Positions 46,654 to 55,057 of a DNA stretch of 64,000 bases are shown here, piece after piece. Origin of the DNA: Candidatus Sacchlamyda saccharinae (lineage in GTDB: Bacteria > Chlamydiota > Chlamydiia > Chlamydiales > Rhabdochlamydiaceae); contig JAUHQI010000004.1 in NCBI GenBank assembly GCA_030408505.1, positions 372,001-436,000 on the forward strand, written 5' to 3'. Position numbers and translations under genes: made by a program. A model generated the notes under the pieces. The model was not told the DNA's origin and searched no databases. It saw only the letters and a program-made list of their open reading frames with translations. How positions within the stretch are numbered: the first letter of the stretch is position 1; every line of letters starts with the position of its first letter.

Positions 46654-47034
46654 TTGATTAGCATTCAAAATTTTAGAAGAATTGTTGACATTAGTGCTGG
46701 ACTGACAATGGTCGGAAGTGGAGCTCAGATGTTGTCAGTGAACCCCAAGTCTGAAGAATTTAGAAAAATTTCAGACATTTTTATGAAGGCTGATTTTGCC
46801 ATCGTCATGAATGGAATATCCAGCTTTATTTCAGAGATCACAGACTCTGCTGACACTCCACCAGCTAAACGCAGAGCGTATCAAGTGCTAAACGTCGCTA
46901 TGTTAGGCTATACAGCATTCTTAATATATTACGCGCCCATACCAGACTTTATGGTCCCAAATCGCGAGAGCGTTTTCCTCATTTCCGTAACCACTTTATT
47001 CACCAGAGTGATCAATACCCTGCCAACTGGATGA
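46654..47034 (+). CDS. Small membrane protein with tail derived from a gene remnant
   Basis: 126 aa, two or three hydrophobic segments (residues about 13-30, 80-100, 105-118), function unknown. The only plausible start is TTG 46654, with GGAG 7 nt upstream and a TATAAT at 46624-46629. The last ~10 codons (VINTLPTG) are read antisense through the OGFr-gene remnant beginning at about 47002. The present C-terminus is therefore probably not original, and the gene may be a truncated or rearranged form. Confidence 0.45.
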   Translation: MISIQNFRRIVDISAGLTMVGSGAQMLSVNPKSEEFRKISDIFMKADFAIVMNGISSFISEITDSADTPPAKRRAYQVLNVAMLGYTAFLIYYAPIPDFMVPNRESVFLISVTTLFTRVINTLPTG

Positions 47035-47137
47035 CCAGATTGCAGACGTATTAGGGCGAGTTGAACTAGGCTGCTCTTTGCATACTTCAAAGAGGTTATG
47101 ATGTGTGTGATCCGCAAGAAATTGTGATTCCCATCAT
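47002..47137 (-). pseudogene. Decayed second copy of the OGFr-domain gene (3' end only)
   Basis: Bases 47002-47090 align with 48132-48219, and 47088-47137 with 48270-48320 (together about 85% identical by eye). A block of roughly 55 nt present in the intact gene is missing. Orientation is the same as the intact gene (minus). No other part of that gene is visible upstream. The rest of 47035-47413 carries no gene I can support. Confidence 0.75.
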
Positions 47138-47225
47138 TAAACCTATTTCAATATTCTATCTGAAATCTCCTGCAAGACCTTAAAAAATGTATACAAAAGC
47201 GTTAAGTGACAAAGGTTCTTGTATA

Positions 47226-47243
47226 ACCAAGTGAAGACTTGGT
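47226..47243. repeat. Perfect short hairpin in a gene-free gap
   Basis: ACCAAGT-GAAG-ACTTGGT, a 7-bp stem with a 4-nt GAAG loop, no T-run on either side. It may be a transcript-end structure or chance. Confidence 0.4.
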
Positions 47244-47413
47244 CCTGAGCTACGTCGGCTTTTTCTCAAATAAATTTGTCTGGATTTGAAAACCCTATAC
47301 TAATAATTCTTAATTTTAATACAACTTCAACTTTGAAAGATATAAATTTATTAGTTTTTAACTAATAACTGATGTACAATATACTTAATGTAAAAAACAG
47401 TAAAGGTTTTATT

Positions 47414-48100
47414 ATGTCAATGTTTCTTAATGGAATTTCTGGTTTAAGTTGGGGGGCAGGTGCGTCTGCTATCGACCCTGCTTCTTATACCGCTCTCACA
47501 GAAGGACTAGTTGATCCCCGATTTAGATGTGAGGATTTTGTTCAATCGTCGGACAATAGTTTAGAAAATCTCGAGAATTTGAGGTGTACAACGGAAGCAA
47601 ATGATTTACCTACACTCTACCTTACCCAAGCCAACGCTTTAATTGAAAAAGGGGAGTTATCACAAGCTCACAAGATGTTGAACTTTGGCAAACAATTTGC
47701 AGAAACTGTCGAAGGGAAGGCGCTGTCAATTTTTTTAGCAGAATACACCCTTGCTAGAGCAAAGATTTACAATGGATTGAGTAAGTGGAAAAAGACAATC
47801 AGTCTGATGGAAAAACTAAAGAGTTATAATTGGGAAGGAAACGAATATATCCATTTACAACTCGTCGAACTTCGAAAAGTGGCGGCTATTCAAATTGGCA
47901 AAGAGCAAACGGCTGCCGCAAAAGAATTATCTGATGTTGGTAGGCACGATGAAGCGCTTGTACACGCATCATCCGCAGTCTCTGTTCTTAAAGAGTTCGC
48001 TTCAGATTCAACTGAATATATGGCAGCAATCAAACTACAGGCAGAAATTTTTACTGCTTGTGGGGCAGCAGCTCATGCGCAAGTAGCACCAGGAAAATAG
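47414..48100 (+). CDS. TPR-like helical protein
   Basis: 228 aa. I chose ATG 47414 (AAAGG 7 nt upstream) rather than the 14-codon longer frame. A Gly/Ala/Ser-rich first part is followed by helical repeats (YLTQANALIEKGELSQAHKML, then AKIYNGLSKWKKTISLMEKL and ELSDVGRHDEALVHASSAV), which have TPR spacing. It ends in an Ala-rich tail. Plan and size resemble the protein at 36973-37632, so the two may be distant paralogues. No signal peptide. It is convergent with the OGFr-domain gene. Confidence 0.7.
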   Translation: MSMFLNGISGLSWGAGASAIDPASYTALTEGLVDPRFRCEDFVQSSDNSLENLENLRCTTEANDLPTLYLTQANALIEKGELSQAHKMLNFGKQFAETVEGKALSIFLAEYTLARAKIYNGLSKWKKTISLMEKLKSYNWEGNEYIHLQLVELRKVAAIQIGKEQTAAAKELSDVGRHDEALVHASSAVSVLKEFASDSTEYMAAIKLQAEIFTACGAAAHAQVAPGK

Positions 48101-48129
48101 CCCTGTGGAATGGGCATAGCTCCTTTTTG

Positions 48130-48801
48130 TTAACGAGAGTGATCAGTCCCCTGCCAGCTAGATGACCAGATTGCAAACGTTTTAGGGCCAATTGAACTAG
48201 GATGCTCTTTGTATATCTCACTGAGCACATCAAAGAAAGCCTTGGCTTCCTTTTCTAGACCATGAAGCCTTAAAGAGGTCATAATGCGGGTGATCCGCAA
48301 GAAATTGTGATTCCCAGGATTGAGCCAATTCTGGGCTTGATTGGAGAAGTTTTCCGCTCGCTTGATTTTGCCAAAGAATCCATATTCCAAACCGTAGAAC
48401 TTGAGCATCACCTCAAAAGACTTGCGCATTTGATTTTGCAAGGCTTTATCAGACTTGAAGACTTGCATCGTTGCAGTATTTGTTGGAGGAGCAGTTGGAT
48501 TCATCCCAACGCTCTTGATTGGGAAAAGCCACTGGATGAAGTCGTGCTTGGCCTCTTTTTCTGCATCATCAAAGGCCCATATCTCTTCAAGTGTCACTCC
48601 TTTATCATTACGAGCTCCACGGTAAAATTCGATGACAGTAGGGATTTTCACAGCGCTTATGCTACGAGGTTTTGCGCAGCCACAAACCCCTAATAGCTTA
48701 AATATAGGATATGTGACAATGCTCACCAGACGATCCAACACAGATCGGATGGCACTCATAATCTGATTCGGTAGAGAACTCGATAGAGGCGTAATTTTCA
48801 T
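48130..48801 (-). CDS. Opioid growth factor receptor (OGFr)-like domain protein
   Basis: 223 aa. The central part shows the OGFr N-domain pattern: EFYRGARNDKGVTLEEIW, then a HDFIQWLFPIKSVGMNPTAP block (residues about 85-105), followed by a helical stretch. The N-terminus has a hydrophobic segment (about 22-42). The domain is named from the vertebrate receptor; bacterial members are found in Legionella and other host-associated or aquatic bacteria and have no assigned biochemical role. It overlaps the osmoprotectant-binding protein gene as ATGA, so it is the last gene of that operon. A decayed copy lies at 47002-47137. Confidence 0.8.
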   Translation of the reverse strand: MKITPLSSSLPNQIMSAIRSVLDRLVSIVTYPIFKLLGVCGCAKPRSISAVKIPTVIEFYRGARNDKGVTLEEIWAFDDAEKEAKHDFIQWLFPIKSVGMNPTAPPTNTATMQVFKSDKALQNQMRKSFEVMLKFYGLEYGFFGKIKRAENFSNQAQNWLNPGNHNFLRITRIMTSLRLHGLEKEAKAFFDVLSEIYKEHPSSIGPKTFAIWSSSWQGTDHSR

Positions 48802-49694
48802 AGGGATACTATAGCATCTTTAAGAAATTTCCGCACTACGGAAGGGACATTGTAACCTAAAGTTTCTACTTGATAATTGAGGTCTGAGATTTCACTATCC
48901 TCGATCTGATCTTTTAACCTAACAAATACAGAAATCAGTTGTGGGTGTTGCTCTAGCACCTCTTTTCGTACGAGGGGTGCAGCTACGTAGTTGGGCAGGG
49001 CCTTCCGGTCGTCGATCAGCGCTCTGAACTCTGAGCTTTTCAGCCTCCCGTCTGTAGAGAAACCAGACATCACATCGATCGCATTGTTTTGCAGAGAAAA
49101 GTAGAGGAGGACTTGATCCATGAGCTTTGGCTGCTGGTTAATCATGTATGCTTGTTGTAATAGCTTTAGATCCTTGCGCGCTGCAAGCTCTGGATCGATG
49201 GCAATTCGAACGTGAGGAGGTATGTCGGAAATGTTGTGTAGACTGCTGTCTGCCCGCGCGATGAGGACGTATTGATTCGAGAAGCTTAAAGGATCGAGAT
49301 AGGAGAGGTTTTGTTTGGCAAACACCTCTTTGAGATAGGGGTAGAGAGGGCCCTGCTTGAGGGGCTCTTTGAGTATGTCTAGAAGGGCTGTGCCTGTGTA
49401 TTCAAAGTAGACATCGATGGTCCGGGATTTTAGCGCATTGAAACAGATGGATGTCCCCTCTAGGTTGAAGAGGCGTTTGACTTTGAGGTCGGTGTGCGTT
49501 TCGACAAGTTGAGCTAGAATTTCTGCGAGGATGTGCTGTTCTGTGCAATTTTTTGAGCCTATTGTAAGGGTGTTGTCACTTGCTTTGGTTTGGGATTGCA
49601 GCATCAGAAAGACAAGGCCAGCTAAAAGTAGTGTGGCAATGAGGAGTTTTTGTAGCTTGGCTCTAAAGACTATCACTTGGGCACCGCTAGCCAT
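48798..49694 (-). CDS. Osmoprotectant ABC transporter, substrate-binding protein
   Basis: 298 aa. An N-terminal signal/anchor helix (residues about 14-32) precedes a type II periplasmic binding fold of the OpuAC/OpuBC/YehZ family. GSKNCTEQHILAEILAQLVE, the aromatic VYFEYTGTALLDIL and later SGFSTDGRL are typical. Likely ligands are glycine betaine, choline or related compounds. It overlaps the permease gene by 22 nt and the OGFr-domain gene by 4 nt. No lipobox cysteine is seen, so it is probably anchored by an uncleaved helix or released. Confidence 0.9.
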   Translation of the reverse strand: MASGAQVIVFRAKLQKLLIATLLLAGLVFLMLQSQTKASDNTLTIGSKNCTEQHILAEILAQLVETHTDLKVKRLFNLEGTSICFNALKSRTIDVYFEYTGTALLDILKEPLKQGPLYPYLKEVFAKQNLSYLDPLSFSNQYVLIARADSSLHNISDIPPHVRIAIDPELAARKDLKLLQQAYMINQQPKLMDQVLLYFSLQNNAIDVMSGFSTDGRLKSSEFRALIDDRKALPNYVAAPLVRKEVLEQHPQLISVFVRLKDQIEDSEISDLNYQVETLGYNVPSVVRKFLKDAIVSL

Positions 49695-50317
49695 TTTTCA
49701 AGGGTTGTCATCGTGAGCTCAAAAAGAGCAGCGAGGATAGCTGCTGGTATAGTCCCGGCTAATACGAGATGAGCGTTCATACTTCGTAGACCTTGGAGGA
49801 TGAGGTCTCCAAGTCCTCCAGAGCCAACGAGGCTTGCCAGGGTGCACATGCCAATTGTCCACACTCCTGCAATCCGAATACCAGCCATGATCATGGGAGT
49901 GGCGTGGGGCATCTGCACTTGGAAAAGCGTTTGGCCTCTTGTCATCCCAAGGCCTGTGGCCACATCAATCATCGCGGGGCTCACTTGAGTGATGCCAGTA
50001 TAGGTGTTGGTAAGGATGGGTGAGATAGCGTAAAGGGAAAGGGCGATCACTCCGGGAAGGACGCCCGTCGAGGGGATCGGCAGTACCTGACGAACGAAAG
50101 CTAAGGTGACAACAATGAGCGCTAGCATAGCAAGGCCCGGCATCGTTTGGATCAATGAGGTGGAGCGGACGATGAAAAGGGAGAGCCTTTGGTTTTTGCT
50201 CTGGCTTAAGATAAAGCTCAGAGGGAGCGCAATGCAAAGAGCGATGAGCAAGGCGACTAAGCTAATGAGTAGGTGCTGGTATGTTTTCTCTAAGATAGTC
50301 CAAAGCATGTTTAGCAT
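49673..50317 (-). CDS. Osmoprotectant ABC transporter, permease
   Basis: 214 aa with about five or six transmembrane helices. The binding-protein-dependent transport motif reads ATGLGMTRGQTLFQVQMPHATPMIMAG (EAA loop), and IQTMPGLAMLALIV is typical of the OpuBB/OpuBD/YehW permeases. It forms the membrane channel with the ATPase encoded upstream. Its start (ATG 50317 or 50308) lies inside the end of the ATPase gene, an overlap of about 50 nt. Confidence 0.92.
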   Translation of the reverse strand: MLNMLWTILEKTYQHLLISLVALLIALCIALPLSFILSQSKNQRLSLFIVRSTSLIQTMPGLAMLALIVVTLAFVRQVLPIPSTGVLPGVIALSLYAISPILTNTYTGITQVSPAMIDVATGLGMTRGQTLFQVQMPHATPMIMAGIRIAGVWTIGMCTLASLVGSGGLGDLILQGLRSMNAHLVLAGTIPAAILAALFELTMTTLEKWLAVPK

Positions 50318-50984
50318 CTTGGGGTTTTAGGGTTTGGGTAAGTTGTCCTTTTTCTAAAATGGCAATACGGCTTCCCACTTTTGTAGCTTCCTTGTGATCA
50401 TGAGTGACAAAGACAACAGTTTTTTGTAATTTCGACTGTATTTCGATAAATTCGTCTTGGAGCTGCTCGCGCATAAAGGGGTCAAGCGCTCCAAACGGCT
50501 CGTCCATAAGCACGATGGGAGGATCGCCTGCTAAGGCTCTGGCAACGCCAATCCGTTGTTTTTGCCCCCCACTTAAGTTTTCTGGATAGAGGTCTCTATA
50601 CTGGTGCGAGTCGAGTCCGATCATCTGAAGCAGCTCTTCTAGCCTTTCTTCTATTTTCTTCTCTGGCCACTCTAGGAGTTTTGGGACTACGGCAATATTT
50701 TCTGATACTGTCATGTGCGGGAATAAACCAATATGCTGGAAGGCATAGCCAATGTGTCTGCGCAGCTGTATCGGGTCACGTTCAAGTATGTTTTGCCCAT
50801 TAATAGAGATGTTGCCACTGGTGGCTTCAATCAGGCGGTTGATGAGGCGCAGTGCTGTGGTTTTCCCACTACCACTTTGTCCTAATAGAACAAGGGTCTC
50901 CCCCTTTTGAACTGTAAAGCTCAAAGAAGAAACTCCCCTTTTTCCTGTGGAGTAGACTTTGGTCACATTTTCAAATTCGATCAT
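50262..50984 (-). CDS. Osmoprotectant ABC transporter, ATP-binding protein
   Basis: 240 aa. Walker A GQSGSGKTT (residues about 35-43), Q-loop YAFQHIGLFPH, signature LSGGQKQR, Walker B IVLMDEPFGALDP and the H-loop VTHDHKEA are all present. It lacks the C-terminal CBS pair found in some glycine-betaine ATPases (OpuAA). ATG 50984 begins the conserved domain; the frame opens 13 codons earlier without support. It is the first gene of the transporter-OGFr operon, divergent from the DAHP synthase gene. Confidence 0.93.
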   Translation of the reverse strand: MIEFENVTKVYSTGKRGVSSLSFTVQKGETLVLLGQSGSGKTTALRLINRLIEATSGNISINGQNILERDPIQLRRHIGYAFQHIGLFPHMTVSENIAVVPKLLEWPEKKIEERLEELLQMIGLDSHQYRDLYPENLSGGQKQRIGVARALAGDPPIVLMDEPFGALDPFMREQLQDEFIEIQSKLQKTVVFVTHDHKEATKVGSRIAILEKGQLTQTLKPQDAKHALDYLRENIPAPTH

Positions 50985-51000
50985 CTTGTTCAAAATACCG

Positions 51001-51024
51001 AATACAACGTGTATTGTATACAAT
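51001..51024. promoter_or_regulatory. Operator-like palindromes in the divergent transporter/aroG gap
   Basis: Two overlapping dyads fill the 64-nt gap between the divergent starts: AATACA-ACG-TGTATT (51001-51015) and the perfect 12-mer ATTGTATACAAT (51013-51024). This is the expected place for a repressor controlling one or both units; the regulator is unknown. Confidence 0.45.
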
Positions 51025-51048
51025 TTTATCTCGTGGTACTGTAGAGAT

Positions 51049-52065
51049 ATGCATCTACCCTCCCCAGCTCTACTGAAAAGTCAATTGCCTCTCTCTAATG
51101 AGGCTAAACAATTTATTGCAGACACTCGAAAAACGATCCAACAGATATTCGAGAGGCAAGATCCTCGTCTCCTGATTGTTGTAGGCCCTTGCTCGATCCA
51201 CAGCGCAAGCGAAGGAATCCAATTTGCTAAGCAACTCAAAGAACTTGCAGAAAGTGTCAAAGATAAGTGTGTTTTAGTGATGCGCGCCTACATTGAAAAA
51301 CCGCGTACAAAACAAGGGTGGAAAGGACTGGTTCATGATCCCCACCTCAATGGCTCTGACGATTTAACTGCTGGTCTGTCCATGGGGCGCTCGTTTCTGC
51401 TCGAGCTTGCTAAGATGCAAGTACCAGTGGCCACAGAGTTTCTTACTCCCCATCTTGCCCCTTACATCGAAGATTTAATCTCTTGGGGCTGTATTGGCGC
51501 AAGAACATCTTCTTCGCAGGTGCACCGTCTGCTAGCCTCGCTCCTGTCGATGCCCATTAGCTTCAAAAATTCGATGGATGGCAATATTGAGTGTGCTGTC
51601 AATGCGGTGCATGTTGCCAGATCACCTCATACGTTTATGCACATTTCTGAAGAGGGCAAACTCTGCCAAGTTCAGAGCTCTGGGAACCCTTATGCACATA
51701 TCGTCTTGCGCGGTTCTTCCTTTGGAACGAATTTTGATCAAGAGAGCGTACAAACTGCGCTGACTGCGCTCCGTCGTGAGGAGCTCCCTCCTCGAGTGAT
51801 GATCGATTGTTCGCATGGCAACTGCCAAGGGAAATACTTTAAGCAGAAAGAGGTCTTCCAATCGGTTCTAGAGCAAGAAAACTCCTTGATCATGGGGATG
51901 ATGCTAGAGAGCAATTTAGAGGCGGGCACGCAAAAAATTCCCGCTCAGCTCGACGAACTTCAAAGAGGTGTTTCTGTAACGGATGCTTGTCTCGATTTTT
52001 CCTCAACAGCAGAACTCATCTCATCACTTGCACACTCAAGATCAATGAGTTTAACCCATAGCTGA
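51049..52065 (+). CDS. aroG: 3-deoxy-7-phosphoheptulonate (DAHP) synthase, class I
   Basis: 338 aa. Diagnostic blocks are LLIVVGPCSIHS (residues about 44-55), MRAYIEKPRTKQGWKGLVHDP, the metal/PEP-site region WGCIGARTSSSQVHR and the late IDCSHGNCQGKYFKQ. This is the AroFGH type. It condenses PEP with erythrose-4-phosphate in the first step of the shikimate pathway. I take ATG 51049, where homology begins; the 30 codons before it in frame lie over the divergent promoter. The 3' end overlaps the convergent lipoprotein gene by 107 nt, unusually long. Confidence 0.95.
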   Translation: MHLPSPALLKSQLPLSNEAKQFIADTRKTIQQIFERQDPRLLIVVGPCSIHSASEGIQFAKQLKELAESVKDKCVLVMRAYIEKPRTKQGWKGLVHDPHLNGSDDLTAGLSMGRSFLLELAKMQVPVATEFLTPHLAPYIEDLISWGCIGARTSSSQVHRLLASLLSMPISFKNSMDGNIECAVNAVHVARSPHTFMHISEEGKLCQVQSSGNPYAHIVLRGSSFGTNFDQESVQTALTALRREELPPRVMIDCSHGNCQGKYFKQKEVFQSVLEQENSLIMGMMLESNLEAGTQKIPAQLDELQRGVSVTDACLDFSSTAELISSLAHSRSMSLTHS

Positions 52066-52451
52066 TGCTCCCAATCGGCATAGACATCCCCATCGGGAGT
52101 GACAATCTCTGCCCTGTAGGCCAAAAAGCCCCCTGAGCACTTGAATTCGTCATTTACAACAGAATAGGTCTCATAGCCAATTCTTCGGTGGATGGGAAAT
52201 TCCAAACAGGTTTCAGTAAAATCTTGAAAAAGGACATGGATCCTTAAAGTAGGGCCAAGGTCACGAATGCTTCTAGGGAGCCAATACTCAGCCACGATCA
52301 TCTGACCATTTGGCGGTTTTCTAGGATCTGGGGTAGCCACATTGGTACTAGCCAAATAGGCTGGGGTCACTTTCTGCTGATGCAGGACAAGGGCCGCCCT
52401 GCTACATCCGGCTAAAGCAAAAAAAGCTAATATCAGAATACGTAAAATCAT
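51960..52451 (-). CDS. Predicted lipoprotein, function unknown
   Basis: 163 aa. The N-terminus is a lipoprotein signal: a hydrophobic run then the lipobox LAGC (cysteine at about residue 15). The mature part is beta-rich in look (IRIHVLFQDFTETCLEFPIHRR, GDVYADWEHQLWVKL) with no recognised domain; it contains YLPR-type and DPRKPPNGQM segments suggesting a small envelope protein. ATG 52451 is used; a much longer frame upstream is the shadow of the Nudix gene. The last third overlaps the convergent end of aroG. Confidence 0.7.
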   Translation of the reverse strand: MILRILILAFFALAGCSRAALVLHQQKVTPAYLASTNVATPDPRKPPNGQMIVAEYWLPRSIRDLGPTLRIHVLFQDFTETCLEFPIHRRIGYETYSVVNDEFKCSGGFLAYRAEIVTPDGDVYADWEHQLWVKLIDLECASDEMSSAVEEKSRQASVTETPL

Positions 52452-52467
52452 ACGAGCTCTATAATCT

Positions 52468-52989
52468 ATGAAAAAGGGAGAATTTTCAAGGAAAATGAGC
52501 GAATCAGTTGCTACTGTAATTTTTAATGAGGACAGAACAAAGATCCTTTTGATCAAGCGGCGCGACATCCCCGTTTGGGTCCTGCCCGGCGGTGGGATTG
52601 AGCCTGGAGAAAAACCCGAAGAGGCAGCCATCCGCGAATCGGATGAAGAAACGGGCATGCAGGTAACGCTTACTCGCAAGGTAGCCTACTACCACCCGAA
52701 AAATCGCTTGACAAGACAGACCCATTTTTTCGAGTGCGTAGCCTCCGGAACTCCCCAAACGGGACCTGAGACCCGCGACATTGCTTTCTTCTCCTTAGAC
52801 AAGCTCCCTGGCAAGCTAGTTCCCTTCTACAAAACCTGGATCGAAGATGCCCTTATGCAAAGTGACCAAGTCCTAGAAAAACAAATCCGAAAAACCTCTT
52901 ACTGGACTTTTGTCTGGTACCTGCTGTCTCACCCTTTCCTCGTCGCCCAATTTCTCCTCACCCGAATGGGCATTCACATCAATCGATAG
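52468..52989 (+). CDS. Nudix hydrolase
   Basis: 173 aa. A complete Nudix box GGIEPGEKPEEAAIRESDEE followed by TGM (residues about 48-70) provides the metal-binding glutamates. The upstream VLPGG is typical. The C-terminal ~40 residues contain a hydrophobic helix (WTFVWYLLSHPFLVAQFLL), unusual for the family, which may tether it to the membrane. The nucleoside-diphosphate substrate cannot be inferred. The start is ATG 52468 or ATG 52495 (AAGGA just upstream), the latter closer to the family start. It is divergent from the lipoprotein gene. Confidence 0.9.
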   Translation: MKKGEFSRKMSESVATVIFNEDRTKILLIKRRDIPVWVLPGGGIEPGEKPEEAAIRESDEETGMQVTLTRKVAYYHPKNRLTRQTHFFECVASGTPQTGPETRDIAFFSLDKLPGKLVPFYKTWIEDALMQSDQVLEKQIRKTSYWTFVWYLLSHPFLVAQFLLTRMGIHINR

Positions 52990-53052
52990 GAATTTTCTTT
53001 ACACCCTTCTCTTCGTAGAATAAGATCAAATTTTTTCTATTTGGAGGAGATA

Positions 53053-53835
53053 ATGGCCAGCATTCTACAAGCTCTATTTATCGCAATGGTATTGCCTTTC
53101 GTAAGTGACCGAATGGATTTTGAAAATCCGGATCGCATTAACCAAGCAACAGAACATGCGCTCGTGGATCTCTCCTCAGGGGAAAGATCTGCTATTTCTC
53201 ACTCTGAACTGCTAAAGAGAGCATCAGAAAAAAATATTCTCATCCTTGTCCACGGTTACAATAATACCTACTCCTCTACCTTATCTTCTTATATGGCGTA
53301 TGCAGAGCATTTGGAAGACTCTTACGACTTGATCGTTGGATACATCTGGCCGGGAGGTGACCATGATCTCGATTACTTTTCTGCAAAAGATCGCGCGGTA
53401 TCAGAGCTCGATCTTCGGTTTTTAAGTACACTCACTTTGTTAAGTAGAGTTGCAAATAATGTTGATCTATACGCTCACAGCATGGGCTGCAGATTATCTC
53501 TGGAAGCCATTTCTCAAGCACCTGGAAAAGTGGTTCGCAATCTTTTTCTTACTGCGCCTGCTGTCGATGATGAAGCTCTCGAAAAGGGAGAAAAGTATCA
53601 CGCAGCAACAAAAAACTGTGATCTCACAGTGGTGTTCTATTCGGAGTATGACAAAGTCCTTAAAAAGCACTACCCACTTGCAGAATGGGATCAGGCTCTG
53701 GGTTATAAAGGCTTTGAAAATCTCAGCTCAATCCCTTTAAATGTATTCCAAATTGATTCCACAGACGATGTGTCTCACCACAGCGACTATAAAAATGAAG
53801 AGAGCATCTTTGGTCACATCAGGGAGCTGTTATAA
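53053..53835 (+). CDS. Alpha/beta-hydrolase fold protein (DUF900-like)
   Basis: 260 aa. The core shows the strand-and-oxyanion segment [15 protein letters not shown] (residues about 65-79), the nucleophile elbow [15 protein letters not shown] (serine about 147), an acidic residue region [13 protein letters not shown] (about 200-212) and a late histidine in [10 protein letters not shown] (about 240), a full Ser-Asp-His set. These match bacterial serine hydrolases of the DUF900 type; the substrate is unknown. A short hydrophobic N-terminus might be a signal. ATG 53053 has GGAGG 5 nt upstream. msrB follows after 2 nt. Confidence 0.85.
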   Translation: MASILQALFIAMVLPFVSDRMDFENPDRINQATEHALVDLSSGERSAISHSELLKRASEKNILILVHGYNNTYSSTLSSYMAYAEHLEDSYDLIVGYIWPGGDHDLDYFSAKDRAVSELDLRFLSTLTLLSRVANNVDLYAHSMGCRLSLEAISQAPGKVVRNLFLTAPAVDDEALEKGEKYHAATKNCDLTVVFYSEYDKVLKKHYPLAEWDQALGYKGFENLSSIPLNVFQIDSTDDVSHHSDYKNEESIFGHIRELL

Positions 53836-53837
53836 AG

Positions 53838-54185
53838 ATGTCTAATGAGGAATGGAAAGAGCGCCTGACTCCTGAGCAGTATAGAGTTTTGAGGGAAGAG
53901 GGGACAGAGAGGGCTTTTTCGAGTCCGCTGCATGAGAATAAACGGAAAGGGATCTATCGCTGTGCTGGTTGTGGCAAGAATCTTTTTCGCTCGGAAGATA
54001 AATTCGATTCGGGAACGGGCTGGCCCAGTTTCACGAAAGGGGAAAATGTGGCATACACTGACATAGAGGTACATTGTGCAAATTGCGATGGACACCTCGG
54101 TCATGTGTTTAATGATGGGCCAGCCCCGACTGGGAAGCGGTATTGCATTAATGGTGTTGCCCTTACTTTTGAGGAGAGTACGTGA
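53838..54185 (+). CDS. msrB: Peptide-methionine (R)-S-oxide reductase
   Basis: 115 aa, a short stand-alone MsrB. Zinc-binding pairs CAGC and CANC, the substrate loop GTGWPSF and the catalytic RYCINGVAL (cysteine about residue 107) are all present. It repairs methionine-R-sulfoxide in proteins. Starts 2 nt after the hydrolase gene and overlaps the transporter gene by 4 nt, so it sits in an operon. Confidence 0.96.
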   Translation: MSNEEWKERLTPEQYRVLREEGTERAFSSPLHENKRKGIYRCAGCGKNLFRSEDKFDSGTGWPSFTKGENVAYTDIEVHCANCDGHLGHVFNDGPAPTGKRYCINGVALTFEEST

Positions 54186-55057
54186 ATCTATTTCATAGGA
54201 AAGATCTTAGAAAGGGGATCACCCTTGTTCTCATTGCCTGGCTTTTGTTCAGTACGATGTATATGCTCTCTAAACTCATCGGGGGGCAGACAACAGTACC
54301 CACTATGCTTTTTTTCCGGAATGTGATGGGGCTCGTAATTGTTCTACCTTATATTGTGAAGAAAAGGCTCAAAGCTTTTGAGATCAAAAACTGGAGAATT
54401 GTATTGACCCGTTCTCTTTTGGGATTAATCAATCTCGTCTTGATTTTCTTGGCTGTAAAAAGAATCTCCCTTGTGAATACGACACTCCTCAATAATAGCG
54501 CCCCCTTCTTCGTCCCCTTTGTCCTCTGGTTTTGGCTCAAAGTGCCCATCAACCACAAGATGTGGCCAGCCATACTAGCAGGTTTCATTGGAATCGCTCT
54601 AATCCTAAAACCCGACCAAAAGATTTTCAACCTGGGCGCTGCCTATGCCCTTTTGTCTGGGATCTTTCTAGCTGTGAATCTCGTGATGATGCGGCTTACC
54701 TCAAAGTCGGAAAATCTCTATTCTTTTCTCCTCTATTTTTTCCTAATAGGAGGCATCATCACTTTGCCTTTTGCTCTGTCTGATTGGAAAATTGAGGGTT
54801 TTTCGACTTTGATTGCTCTTTTATCAATCGGTTTTTGTTCGTGTTTAGGCCAAGTATTTTTATATTACGGAATGAAGTGGGGCAAGGCCCACCAACTGGC
54901 TCCTCTTACCTACTCGACTGTGATCTTTTCTGGGATTTACGAGTGGTTGCTCTGGGGACGCATTCCCGATCCTATTGCCTATGTTGGGATGGCCCTCATC
55001 ATCGCTGCTGGCATTTGGATCGTTTTGATCTCTCCATCAACAAAGGAGCTAAAGTAA
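54182..55057 (+). CDS. EamA/DMT-superfamily transporter
   Basis: 291 aa with ten predicted hydrophobic segments arranged as two EamA repeats of five; the second repeat has [19 protein letters not shown] and ends [19 protein letters not shown]. Families of this kind export amino acids or nucleotide-type metabolites; in intracellular bacteria some import S-adenosylmethionine. The substrate here is not known. GTG 54182 overlaps the msrB stop (GTGA). A 165-bp palindrome lies directly after the stop. Confidence 0.88.
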   Translation: MNLFHRKDLRKGITLVLIAWLLFSTMYMLSKLIGGQTTVPTMLFFRNVMGLVIVLPYIVKKRLKAFEIKNWRIVLTRSLLGLINLVLIFLAVKRISLVNTTLLNNSAPFFVPFVLWFWLKVPINHKMWPAILAGFIGIALILKPDQKIFNLGAAYALLSGIFLAVNLVMMRLTSKSENLYSFLLYFFLIGGIITLPFALSDWKIEGFSTLIALLSIGFCSCLGQVFLYYGMKWGKAHQLAPLTYSTVIFSGIYEWLLWGRIPDPIAYVGMALIIAAGIWIVLISPSTKELK

